Source: Microcaldota archaeon (GTDB taxonomy: Archaea; Micrarchaeota; Micrarchaeia; Micrarchaeales; Micrarchaeaceae). Taken from it: a stretch of DNA of 64,000 bases. Where the stretch lies: contig JAJZAB010000002.1 of NCBI GenBank assembly GCA_021799635.1, positions 46,393 to 110,392 of the forward strand. Direction: 5' to 3'. The notes under the pieces are model-generated. The model ran no database searches. It was given only the letters and a program-made list of their open reading frames with translations, and had not been told where the DNA came from. A program made the translations under genes and the position numbers. The first letter of the stretch is position 1. The number at the start of each line of letters is the position of its first letter. Below are positions 49,472-58,405 of this stretch, one piece after another.

Positions 49472-51631
49472 ATGGATAAAATGGCGCAAAAGCTGTTTGT
49501 TGACCTGGCTTCTGGCAATGAGGCGCAGAATTACACAATAGGAGGCAAGGCGAGCCCATTGCTTAAGCTTTCATCAAAATTCAACGTGCCAAAAGGTTTC
49601 GCGATAACAACGTTAGCATTCGATAAATTCCTTCAAACGAGTGGAATAAGTGAGATGTTAAGTTTTGATAAGACTTCTTATCCAGACTTTAGCGCGGTCA
49701 GAAGTAAATGCAAGGACTCTAAGCTTCCAGAGTCTCTTTTGAAAGGCATTGAAAAGCAGCTTGATCAAAAAGACATGGCAGGCGTACCGTTGGTAGTGAG
49801 AAGCTCTGCTAGTATAGAAGATTCCAGCAGAGCTAGCTTTGCAGGCAGGTTTAAAACTGTTATAAACGTAAATGGCGCGCGCAATATCGAGGCCGCCATA
49901 AAAGAGGTTTATGCGTCGACATTTACTAAAGATGTTCTGTCATACTGTGAAAATGCAGGTAAAAGAATTGAAAGCGTAAAAATGGCCATAATAGTGCAGG
50001 AGCTTATAGTAGGGGACGTATCAGGAGTTATGTTCACAAGGAACCCAAACACCTTTGAGGAAAAGATGCTAATCGAGGCTGTTGTCGGGCTAAATGAAGG
50101 GCTAGTATCAGGCAAGGTGACGCCTAGCAAGTTTGTATATGATAATAACAAGCATGTAATCGAGAGTGCTGAATACGTAAAGCAGCCGCTAGCTGTCACT
50201 GTTAAAAGGAATGGGGTAGGTCTCACGGAGAACAATAGAGAAATCCAAGGTATTCTTGATGAGAAAACAGTAGCAGAAATAGGTCACCTTGGGGAAGAAA
50301 TAGAGAAGGTATTTGGTCTACCACAGGACATAGAGTGGACAATAAGCAAAGGTAAAATATATGTGCTACAAAGCAGGCCGATTACAACACATAGATCTTT
50401 TTACGTCCAACGCGCAAATGTCAGCAACGCCGCTGATGTATTTAAAGGATATGCTGCCTCCAAGGGTGTTGCAAAAGGCAAGGTCGCACTTGTGAATAGT
50501 CCAGATGAGACAATACCAAATGATGCAGTTTTGGTAGCAGAGGTGGTTGATACTGACTATTCCATTGATACCATAAAGAGAGCAAAAGCGATAATAACAG
50601 AGGATGGCGGAATATTATCTCATGCTGCAATACTCGCAAGGGAGCTCAAGATACCCTGCGTTGTGGGCGTACAAAACATCATGAAAAAATTGAAAAACGG
50701 TGACTTTGTCGTAGTGGATGGCTCAGCCGGGGTCGTATATAAAGGTGATGCTGCATCACCTGGTCTCAATACAGGCCGCACTCTAGACTACTCATTCATA
50801 TATGACTTCAGCAACATGTCAAAACTTGGTAGCACAGGGGTATACTACGAGCAGTTTGATGATGCATTAATATATTATGCGGAAAAGGAAATGAGCACTG
50901 CAGAATTGCGGAAAAACCTTGGCAATAAAATTGCTGGAAAGCAAATAATTCTCGGCGGCGTGCCAAAGTATTACATTTACAAGCAGTATGAGCTAAACAA
51001 TAGAGATCCAGAGATGAATAGACTATCACTGCAAGCTATAAGAGCCGCAAAATCTTTAAGAGCAGCAGAGATAGACTCTGTTGCTAACATGCTCTTTAAA
51101 ACTGCAGAACAGCATATAAAAGAAAACAAGGAAATATCAGATAAGGGGACTGTCGCAGCAAAAAAATTAATGCTTCTAAACCTTATGCGAGCAGGATGGT
51201 GCTACACCCTGCTGAACGAATTGATATGTGAAGGATATGCAATAACAGCTATGGATAAGAAGCTGCACGATATGTTTAAGAGTAACAAAAGCATCATACT
51301 TGACTTCACTTCCGCTATTGACTCAGGGGAAAAGTTCAGCCATGACAAGCTCAATCCTGTCAAAAAAGATGAGCTCAAGGCAATAAGTGATTTCTACATA
51401 GCAGTGAGAAGGTGGCGCCTAGATTCATATCCGATGTTTGAGACCATCGGTGCGACAGGCGACGCGTATCGATCCAAGGTTAGCGAGCTTATAACTGCCT
51501 TATCTACTTCAGGAAAGGGACCAAACGAAGTAAAGGAAGAGGTAATAGATTTCTCTAATTTCCTGAATCAAAGATATCGTGAGCGTGTGATTTCGCCTGA
51601 AAATTTGGTGGGTAAAAAAGACAAAACCTAA
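49472..51631 (+). CDS. PEP-synthase-like phosphotransferase C
   Basis: 719 residues. Nucleotide-binding domain (1-305): PLVVRSSASIEDSSRASFAG, VMFTRNPNTFEEKMLIEAV and DIEWTISKGKIYVLQSRPI. His domain (about 315-415): EDGGILSHAAILARELKIP, phosphohistidine 384. No PEP-binding barrel. Residues 430-719 contain YDFSNMSKLGSTGVYYEQF and a long helical part (KKLMLLNLMRAGWCYTLLNE), unlike the C-termini of paralogues A and B. By family logic ATP phosphorylates His384 with release of AMP and phosphate, and the phosphoryl group passes to an unknown acceptor bound by the C-terminal region. The N-terminal two thirds are closest to genuine PEP synthase among the three. Confidence 0.78.
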   Translation: MDKMAQKLFVDLASGNEAQNYTIGGKASPLLKLSSKFNVPKGFAITTLAFDKFLQTSGISEMLSFDKTSYPDFSAVRSKCKDSKLPESLLKGIEKQLDQKDMAGVPLVVRSSASIEDSSRASFAGRFKTVINVNGARNIEAAIKEVYASTFTKDVLSYCENAGKRIESVKMAIIVQELIVGDVSGVMFTRNPNTFEEKMLIEAVVGLNEGLVSGKVTPSKFVYDNNKHVIESAEYVKQPLAVTVKRNGVGLTENNREIQGILDEKTVAEIGHLGEEIEKVFGLPQDIEWTISKGKIYVLQSRPITTHRSFYVQRANVSNAADVFKGYAASKGVAKGKVALVNSPDETIPNDAVLVAEVVDTDYSIDTIKRAKAIITEDGGILSHAAILARELKIPCVVGVQNIMKKLKNGDFVVVDGSAGVVYKGDAASPGLNTGRTLDYSFIYDFSNMSKLGSTGVYYEQFDDALIYYAEKEMSTAELRKNLGNKIAGKQIILGGVPKYYIYKQYELNNRDPEMNRLSLQAIRAAKSLRAAEIDSVANMLFKTAEQHIKENKEISDKGTVAAKKLMLLNLMRAGWCYTLLNELICEGYAITAMDKKLHDMFKSNKSIILDFTSAIDSGEKFSHDKLNPVKKDELKAISDFYIAVRRWRLDSYPMFETIGATGDAYRSKVSELITALSTSGKGPNEVKEEVIDFSNFLNQRYRERVISPENLVGKKDKT

Positions 51632-51688
51632 AAACTTAGTGATTTAAATGATTTGTAGGGATACGCAGACCAGTTTATAGATGTTGAA

Positions 51689-53146
51689 ATGAAAGGAAAG
51701 AATGATGCCAAGAAAGAGATGCCTGTTCTTAGCGACCTCGGGCAACTTGCGCAGTCTATGTACATACGCATGGTGCCATCGTATGGCAACAGCTTTTTCT
51801 TCACCATAGGAGTCTACCTGCTCGAGCTTTTTGTCATACTTGCAGTAAGCGGAATGATAATGCTGATATTCGGCCCGTACTGGTGGGATCTCACCGCAGC
51901 AGGATCATTCCTCCGTAGCGTGCACCTGTGGGCTGCGGAGGCCTTTGTAACCCTGATGCTCCTCCATCTATTCGTCAATTTCTCCACGTCTGCGTTCAAG
52001 AGGAAGAAGCTCATATGGGCGATAGGCAGCGTGATGCTTATGCTGGTGCTGCTCCAGTTCGCATTCGGCGTAGGGATAGCCGGCGGCCTGCTGTCCCAGT
52101 GGAACGACAAGGCCGGCGCGGACCTGTGGAACGGCCTGGGGCTAGGCTACTGGGTGAATCCGCTTAACAACGGCGCAGTGCTGGGATGGCACGTGGCCAT
52201 AATTCCGCTGCTGCTGGCCGTCCTGATGTTCGTGCACTACTCTCTCGTTAAGAAGAAAGGCATAAGCAGGCCTTACAGGAAGGACATTCCATACCATATG
52301 GTCCCCACAGACCACGGGAAGATGTACAGGAGGATGGCGTATGTGTTTATAATAGTTCTGCTGTTCGGTGTGTTCTTCCGGGTTCCATACGTGCCTCCCC
52401 TTACAATAGCCGAGGCAGCCAATTCCCACCCAGACAACACAGCCACGACAATCCTTAATGAATTCAACTATTCATCGGGCACTGCGGTATACAACGATAC
52501 AATAGATCCGTACACTTTCAGTACAAGGCAAGTCTATGTCACCATCCCGTACATGACCCTGATAAATCTCACGCACTCAGAGAACTACGAGGCAAATTTC
52601 CTTTCCCTCAACAGCACAGAACAGAGATTGCTTATGGCTGCGGCGTTCTCATACTTTTCTGACAACGGCAGCGTTGCAAATGGAACAACATCAACAAATC
52701 CTCTTATTTCAGTTGCGTCGTCGTTGACATTGATGGCAGAATCGGGAGCCTATCAATCTGCAGTTCAGGATGAAAGCGCAAGCGGCCTCAACTATACTTA
52801 TGTGATACGTTTCCTTTTCGACTCGGGCGCGCTGCAAGGTGCAGCTAGCAAATACGGCATGAGGGTGTCGCAGTTCGGTATGCTCAATGTGGCCAAGCAA
52901 CCATGGTACATACAATACTGGCTGCTCCCATACAACCTATTGGAGATATCGACCAGTGGCATATCGTGGTGGGGCGACCTGGAGAACGGCATACTCGCCA
53001 CCGCTGCGTTTATCGTGCTCCTGGCTTTTCCGTTTATACCGTATCTGAACGAACTGCCGGACAGGCTCGGTTTCTACAAGCTGTTCTGGAACAGGTTCAC
53101 TGTCCCTGAGATGCGCAAAAGGACAAAAAATAGGATTAGAAAATGA
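51689..53146 (+). CDS. Membrane cytochrome b (b6 type) with a large outer domain
   Basis: 485 residues. The four-helix heme-binding core has two His pairs 14 residues apart: SVHLWAAEAFVTLMLLHLF and GWHVAIIPLLLAVLMFVHY, with QFAFGVGIAGGLLSQWND between. Residues about 250-430 form an extracytoplasmic insert rich in Ser, Thr and Asn (NxS/T sites) in front of a last membrane helix (ILATAAFIVLLAFPFIPYL). It is the cytochrome b of a bc/b6f-like complex, but no Rieske protein or cytochrome c is adjacent. Heme from the operon at 17-21 kb would be its cofactor. Its stop overlaps the oxidase gene by four bases. Confidence 0.85.
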   Translation: MKGKNDAKKEMPVLSDLGQLAQSMYIRMVPSYGNSFFFTIGVYLLELFVILAVSGMIMLIFGPYWWDLTAAGSFLRSVHLWAAEAFVTLMLLHLFVNFSTSAFKRKKLIWAIGSVMLMLVLLQFAFGVGIAGGLLSQWNDKAGADLWNGLGLGYWVNPLNNGAVLGWHVAIIPLLLAVLMFVHYSLVKKKGISRPYRKDIPYHMVPTDHGKMYRRMAYVFIIVLLFGVFFRVPYVPPLTIAEAANSHPDNTATTILNEFNYSSGTAVYNDTIDPYTFSTRQVYVTIPYMTLINLTHSENYEANFLSLNSTEQRLLMAAAFSYFSDNGSVANGTTSTNPLISVASSLTLMAESGAYQSAVQDESASGLNYTYVIRFLFDSGALQGAASKYGMRVSQFGMLNVAKQPWYIQYWLLPYNLLEISTSGISWWGDLENGILATAAFIVLLAFPFIPYLNELPDRLGFYKLFWNRFTVPEMRKRTKNRIRK

Positions 53147-54279
53147 AAGACTATAATATAATAGTGATAGGATGCGGTGCAATGGGAAGTTCAGTTGCAT
53201 ACCACGCCGCAAAGGGTGGAATGAAGGCCCTTGTCATTGAGCAGTTCAGCCTCAACCACGAAAAAGGCTCCTCGCACGGAAAAACAAGGATGTTCAGAAC
53301 CGTATATCCTGAAGGGTATTTCTACGTTCCAATGGTAAAAAGGGCGATGGGGCTGTGGAGGAAGCTGGAAAAGGAGTCTGGTATGAATCTGATCATGAAG
53401 ACAGGGTATGTTGTTATAGGTAGGCCGTCCGGAGGCCTGGTGCGCGATGCTGTGGCGTGCGCAAAGAGGGAAGGGCTCACGTACAGGGTGCTTGGAAGCA
53501 AGGAGGCGCGGGAGCGATTTCCCGCGTTCAGCCTGTCCGATGATGAAGTCGCAGTTTACGACCCAAACGCAGGCATAATGTTTCCGGAGGAGTGCATACG
53601 CGCTAACGTAATGGTAGCCCGGAGACTTGGCGCCGAATTCAGGTTTAACGAAAAGGTCCTTGGATGGAAGGAGCACTCCGGCCGGATTAGCGTAATCACA
53701 GAGAAGGGGGAATACACCGCAAAAAAGCTGGTAATAGCGGCTGGTTCCTGGAATGCCAAGCTCGCAAGAAGCCTGCCAATAAGTCCGCGCCGCGTCGCTG
53801 TCTTCTGGTTTAAAGATGATTCGGATAACCACATCTTCTCTTCCGGAAAAATGGTGCCTTTTATATGGGAAACAGGCCCAAAATCTAATTTCTATGGAAT
53901 ACCAAATCTGGAGGGGAGCGGCGACGGGCTGAAGCTCGGCATACATTCAGGGGGGCCACGGGCGCACGGCGGCCTGCACAGCAGCACAGCCGAGTTAAAG
54001 AGGAAGGAACTGAGAAATCTTATCAGGCTGGCGAAAAACCGGCTGTCGCCCCGGTCTGAGCGCCCTTCCAAAAGTTCCACGTGCATCTATACCTATACCC
54101 CGGATAAAAACTTTATAATAGATTTTTATCCAGGGAGGAGGGATGTTGTAGTGCTGAGCCCGTGCTCTGGTCACGGTTTCAAATTTTCCAGCGTGATAGG
54201 AGAGATAACAATCAAAATGCTAAATGGCAAAGCTGTGCCGTACATGATGAAGAAATTCAGCATGTCAAGGTTTAGGTGA
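53143..54279 (+). CDS. FAD-dependent amine oxidase of the monomeric sarcosine oxidase family
   Basis: 378 residues. N-terminal nucleotide fold IIVIGCGAMGSSVAYHAAKG, then SLNHEKGSSHGKTRMFRTVY (the family's SSHGxTRxxR), and near the C-terminus CIYTYTPDKNFIIDF and LSPCSGHGFKFSSVIGEI, whose Cys carries covalently bound FAD in sarcosine and N-methyltryptophan oxidases. It oxidises N-methyl or secondary amino acids, producing hydrogen peroxide. It is co-transcribed with cytochrome b (ATGA overlap), which raises the possibility of electron transfer to the membrane rather than to oxygen; that is inference. Confidence 0.87.
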   Translation: MKDYNIIVIGCGAMGSSVAYHAAKGGMKALVIEQFSLNHEKGSSHGKTRMFRTVYPEGYFYVPMVKRAMGLWRKLEKESGMNLIMKTGYVVIGRPSGGLVRDAVACAKREGLTYRVLGSKEARERFPAFSLSDDEVAVYDPNAGIMFPEECIRANVMVARRLGAEFRFNEKVLGWKEHSGRISVITEKGEYTAKKLVIAAGSWNAKLARSLPISPRRVAVFWFKDDSDNHIFSSGKMVPFIWETGPKSNFYGIPNLEGSGDGLKLGIHSGGPRAHGGLHSSTAELKRKELRNLIRLAKNRLSPRSERPSKSSTCIYTYTPDKNFIIDFYPGRRDVVVLSPCSGHGFKFSSVIGEITIKMLNGKAVPYMMKKFSMSRFR

Positions 54280-54328
54280 TAATCGGAACGGCATCCCTCC
54301 ATAGCATTCTCCAGCCTGAGAATAAAAA

Positions 54329-54401
54329 GGCCTTAGCCGGGAATCGAACCCGGTCTTGAAGGTCCACAGCCTTCCGTGCAAGCCGTTACACCACTAAGGC
54401 C
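54329..54401 (-). tRNA. tRNA-His (anticodon GTG)
   Basis: Minus strand: an extra G at -1, then GCCTTAG pairing with CTAAGGC, and C73, so the identity pair G-1:C73 is encoded. Anticodon stem GAAGG/CCTTC with loop CTGTGGA gives GTG. T arm CCGGG TTCGATT CCCGG. CCA not encoded. Confidence 0.95.
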
Positions 54402-54483
54402 ACGTAGCTTTAGTTAATCCACGCCCACATATTTAATCCTTTTGAGGCTTTACCTGCCTGGTGGCCGGCGCACCGCTATGTTT

Positions 54484-56013
54484 CTACGGCAATCTGTGAT
54501 TCCATCTCCTTTCCGCCGAAGCGCTGTGGCCTAGCTCCCGGACAATCCAGCCTGCCATTTCGGCCTTATCGCTGCCTCTTCTTAGCGCCCCGGAGATGAA
54601 CCTTAGCCTTCTGTTGAATTCCCTGATGCTGCTTTTTATGCTTATTGCACTGGAGCTGGAGTAGCGCATCAGTACGCTTGACCCTGACAGCGATTGTGCA
54701 TTTATGGAATGGTCAAGCTTGATGCACTTTGAAGCAAACTGATAGGGGTTATCATCCAACCCCGTAGCCGTTGCCCCTCTGCAGAGCCAAGAGTATTCGA
54801 CAGCATCAAGTGCGCCGGATGATGGCCCACCTGCGCGGCCGAGCGATACGATTATATCAAGGAATCCAACCATCCAGTTTTCTAGCTTTGCCTTCCCAAG
54901 CCATGTAAAGCCAGCAGCAGGGGCCAGTCGGCCGGACTCCATAGTTAAGACAAACGGGGTGCCGTAAATAACCCCTGAAAATATATCAACTGTATCTTGT
55001 GCCGACGGCTCTGACGCAAACAGCCTGTCCGGCCTCGCGGCAAGAAGGCTTTTTATCTCCTTCCCAGGCCTGGCCATCCCTGCAGCGCCGCTCCCTCCCG
55101 GCGATCCGAAATATACGAAGCCGTCGCGGCAATCCGCTTCCTCCTTCTTAACCCCCGAAACAGCTACCCTGCAGCTCCGAGGCACAAAATCATAAAGGCG
55201 TTCAAGCGCAGCCCGCCTTTCTGCAGCCGAACCGCCACAAATCACTATGTTCATCCCAATGTCCATGGCCATCCATAGGTAAGCCAGCGCGCAGGCCGAG
55301 TCATAACCACTACCGAGCGCTCTCACACCGGCCGCCTCCCTGTCCTTACGCAGCTCGGCAACGGCGTATCTGACACGCCTATCCAAGCCAGCTCTGATGA
55401 TCCCTGCCTTCCTGTAGTCAAACGCAACATCCACACGAAGGCCTTTTACTCCTGGCCAGCCGCCCAACCCAGACGCCCTTAGCGCCGCAGATTCCATTTC
55501 CGCCCTGCTCCTGAACGCCAGGTTTGTTTCGCACAAGCCGTAATCGGAATGGCGCAGCCTCACGCGCATTGACCCCGGGTCTGTGTAAAGCGCTTCAACC
55601 CCGCAGCGCCTGTCGAGCAGCATGCTGAACGGCCCCGCGCCCGCGATATCATGAGCTACCAGATACGCCATCGCGCCAGCCAGCGCCGGCTCTCCAGATT
55701 CCAGCGAGCTCTTTGTCGCAACCTCAATCACGCGCTCCAAGCCCAATCCTACGGGAGGGATGCCATGTAACCTTGAAATCGTAGCTCGCTTCAAACTGTC
55801 AAGGCGCGGCATAAGCTTCCAGCCAAGGTCAGGCGCCATAATTGAAAAGATTGTGCTTCCGCGCAACCTTCCCACTGCCCCGTGGCATCCCGGGTAGGAC
55901 ATGAGCAGCCTTTTCGGGCGCACGTTTGTCAGCTTGAAGCCCATCCTGCATGCTTTACCACTTTCTGGTGACTGGTCTGGCACCGCACCAGAGCCTGCTT
56001 TTCCGTCCATCAA
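54484..56013 (-). CDS. Secretion ATPase-like protein (GspE/VirB11/FlaI type) without a P-loop
   Basis: 509 residues. The N-terminal part DIAGAGPFSMLLDRRCGVEA and YGLCETNLAFRSRAEM follow the N2 domain of type II/IV secretion and archaellum ATPases. Where those have GGTGSGKT, this protein has NIVICGGSAAERRAALERLY, lacking Lys and Thr. The later LAARPDRLFASEPSAQDTVD matches the RPDRxxxGExRGxEA region with the Glu but not its Arg, and the His box HA is TMESGRLA. It thus keeps the fold but cannot bind ATP normally. It may be a structural subunit. No pilin or membrane platform gene is adjacent. GC-rich like core genes, so not a recent decay product. Confidence 0.6.
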   Translation of the reverse strand: MMDGKAGSGAVPDQSPESGKACRMGFKLTNVRPKRLLMSYPGCHGAVGRLRGSTIFSIMAPDLGWKLMPRLDSLKRATISRLHGIPPVGLGLERVIEVATKSSLESGEPALAGAMAYLVAHDIAGAGPFSMLLDRRCGVEALYTDPGSMRVRLRHSDYGLCETNLAFRSRAEMESAALRASGLGGWPGVKGLRVDVAFDYRKAGIIRAGLDRRVRYAVAELRKDREAAGVRALGSGYDSACALAYLWMAMDIGMNIVICGGSAAERRAALERLYDFVPRSCRVAVSGVKKEEADCRDGFVYFGSPGGSGAAGMARPGKEIKSLLAARPDRLFASEPSAQDTVDIFSGVIYGTPFVLTMESGRLAPAAGFTWLGKAKLENWMVGFLDIIVSLGRAGGPSSGALDAVEYSWLCRGATATGLDDNPYQFASKCIKLDHSINAQSLSGSSVLMRYSSSSAISIKSSIREFNRRLRFISGALRRGSDKAEMAGWIVRELGHSASAERRWNHRLP

Positions 56014-56217
56014 AACACTACATTTTACATAAGTATATTTATATATATAAAAGTAAAAATATTTATATGTTTATAAAAATAGTGCCCTGTGCAGCACGTG
56101 CAGCCGCAGGGAGGTGCCCATACCGGTGCGTTTATTCAGATATAACTTGCTGTAAGAAAGGAAAAGAAATGGGCACAGCTACAAATATTTATAAACCTTT
56201 ACTATGAAGTATAAAAT

Positions 56218-56544
56218 ATGGCGAAGGGTGAGAAGCCTAAGGATGAAATATGGGCCGTGCGGAAGGCTATAAGCAGACCCAATTATGCAGTCATGGAGTT
56301 GCTGCTGCAGAAATCCCCAAGGACTACGAGAGAGTTGTATTCCATACTGGAAAAGCGCTTTACGAGGAAGACCCTCATCATAACCCTCAGGGAACTGTCG
56401 CTGGACCTCAACGTAATACAGCCAACCCACATAAGGACAGAGAAGGGCTACGGCCTTGGCTACAGGCTAAACCCGAAAATGAAGGATGTGGTTAAGGGCG
56501 TTCAGAAGCTTTCAAAGATAATAGAAACTGTAATACAGGAGTAG
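56218..56544 (+). CDS. Winged-helix DNA-binding protein
   Basis: 108 residues. ISRPNYAVMELLLQKSPRTT, RELYSILEKRFTRKTLIITL and LNVIQPTHIRTEKGYGLGYR form a winged helix with a Gly-rich wing; the ending KGVQKLSKIIETVIQ is a probable dimerisation helix. The family resembles archaeal HxlR/ArsR-like regulators. ACAAATATTTATAAACC is the promoter about 30 bases before the ATG. It is convergent with DNA ligase, stops 8 bases apart. Targets unknown. Confidence 0.7.
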   Translation: MAKGEKPKDEIWAVRKAISRPNYAVMELLLQKSPRTTRELYSILEKRFTRKTLIITLRELSLDLNVIQPTHIRTEKGYGLGYRLNPKMKDVVKGVQKLSKIIETVIQE

Positions 56545-56551
56545 CGCAGCC

Positions 56552-58327
56552 CTAACTGTCCTCCGCCCTAACCCTCTTCTGGTTGCGGTACATCTCAATT
56601 ACTTCCTTGGTTGTTGTTGCATCTTCAGGACCCTTGTCCTTCCTTATCGCTTCATCTCCGACAAGCCTCGGGAACCTCAGGGCTAGTCCCACCCTGCCGC
56701 TGCCGCCTCCCTCCTCCATCCCGCAGGTATGTGTCGGAGATTTGGTTATCTCATCAGCCCTAACCGTGACAACGTGCCTGGGATACACCCAGAAGTCAGG
56801 GTGCACAATGGATTCTACCCTAGGCGGCTTTTCCCTTACCACCTCCTTGCCGAGTATACCCTGAAGCTCCGACATCTGCTTCTCCGTGAATCCTGTGCCT
56901 ATCCTTGATATTGTCTCGAAGGCATCCTTCTTCTCATTGTAGGTTGCACAGAGCAGGCCGCCGAACTTGAAGTCGCTGCGCATGCCCCTGCCTAGGTAGT
57001 ACCCAACTACGACCAGGTCCAGCGTGTCAGAGAGCTCGCCCTTGTAGCTCCTCTTCATCTTTATCCATGAGAATTTCCTAGCTCCGGCCACGTATTCTGA
57101 TTCAAGCTGTTTTGCGACTATGCCCTCAAGCCCCTCCTCCACCGACTTCTCGAAAAAATCCTCCAGCTCCTTTGGGCTGGATGCAAGTATCATAGTCGCA
57201 GGGCTCATCGTTGCAGAGCCGGCCAGGGTGGCCTCCAGCGCTTTTCTGCGCTTTGAATAGGGCTCAGAAATCAGGTCCTTCCCGCCAAGGCTCATGATGT
57301 CGAAGGCAAACAGGTGAAGCGGGAGCTGCTCTACCTTTTCGCTTATGTTGTGCTTCCTCTTCCTCTGTATGGTCTCCTGAAATGGCAGGAATTCGTTTGT
57401 GACGTTATTGTATGCCAGCGCCTCCCCGTCAAGTATCAGGCTCTTCTCTCCAATCTCATTAACGACTGCAGCGGCAAGGTCCGGGAACATCGGGGTGGTG
57501 TCCTCAAGCCTTCTCGAGAATATCTTGACCTTGCTGCCGTCCTTGTGTATCTGGCACCTGAAACCATCATACTTCTGCTCAACAGCGCATGTGCCCCCCA
57601 TCCTTTCCATTATCTGCTCAGCCGTAGGCAGCCTCTCGGCCAGCGCCGGCCGTATCGGCTTGAAAAGGGTGACCTTGAATCCAGATATGCCCACAAGCCC
57701 TTCGGCCGCGGCCACCTCACCGACAAGCCCAAGGTCGCTGCACAGGTTATACGCCCTCTCAAGCTGCGCCTTGTGCTTCCTTCCTCCGCAGTACGCCGCA
57801 GCCAGGGCCTCCAGTATGGTTGCGTCCCCAAGACCCAGCCTGAGCTCATCCATGGTGTATTTTACTATGTATTTTGCCTCCAGCGGGCTCGACTGCGACA
57901 GAAGGCTAGCCAGCATCTTTATCTTGAGATCCTTGCTTCCACCTCCCGCAGTGGTGGCTATCTTTAGCATTGACCTGTGCACCTGATTAACCGAAAGCTC
58001 ATTGCTGGACAGGCCCCTGCTTCTTGATCTGCCCTTTATCAGTCCGGCAGCCTTGCCCATATCTCCAGCCTTCCTGTACTCAACCTCGACCTCCTTCTTG
58101 GTGCAGCCTGTGGAGAAGGCGACCGCCTCCTCCACCATCTTCTCAGCCATACCGAACTCGATCCCTTCGAACGGGGGCGCGAGTACCCCCTGCGTTATAT
58201 ATATTATGCCTCTTACCTCATCCTTTCCCGCCCTGCTGAACATTTCAGCAAGCAGGTCTATCATCTCCAGCCTTGAGGATATCGATGAAAGCTTTTCGTA
58301 GTAATCAGACAGATCCCTGAATTTCAT
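56552..58327 (-). CDS. lig: ATP-dependent DNA ligase
   Basis: 591 residues. N-terminal DNA-binding domain (1-220), then the adenylation motif CAVEQKYDGFRCQIHKDG with Lys252, ILDGEALAYN (motif III), KEEGLEGIVAKQLESEYV-like motif IV (seen as VEEGLEGIVAKQ) and WIKMKRSY (motif V). The OB domain ends the protein. The enzyme seals nicks in replication and repair. Length and motif order are those of archaeal Lig1. It is GC-rich core sequence. Confidence 0.96.
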   Translation of the reverse strand: MKFRDLSDYYEKLSSISSRLEMIDLLAEMFSRAGKDEVRGIIYITQGVLAPPFEGIEFGMAEKMVEEAVAFSTGCTKKEVEVEYRKAGDMGKAAGLIKGRSRSRGLSSNELSVNQVHRSMLKIATTAGGGSKDLKIKMLASLLSQSSPLEAKYIVKYTMDELRLGLGDATILEALAAAYCGGRKHKAQLERAYNLCSDLGLVGEVAAAEGLVGISGFKVTLFKPIRPALAERLPTAEQIMERMGGTCAVEQKYDGFRCQIHKDGSKVKIFSRRLEDTTPMFPDLAAAVVNEIGEKSLILDGEALAYNNVTNEFLPFQETIQRKRKHNISEKVEQLPLHLFAFDIMSLGGKDLISEPYSKRRKALEATLAGSATMSPATMILASSPKELEDFFEKSVEEGLEGIVAKQLESEYVAGARKFSWIKMKRSYKGELSDTLDLVVVGYYLGRGMRSDFKFGGLLCATYNEKKDAFETISRIGTGFTEKQMSELQGILGKEVVREKPPRVESIVHPDFWVYPRHVVTVRADEITKSPTHTCGMEEGGGSGRVGLALRFPRLVGDEAIRKDKGPEDATTTKEVIEMYRNQKRVRAEDS

Positions 58328-58405
58328 CTTATCCCACCAGTCTAATCATGCCCCCAACTTTATTTATTCCTTGCGCCAGTGCTGGCCCAAGTGCCCCGGA
58401 ATGGA

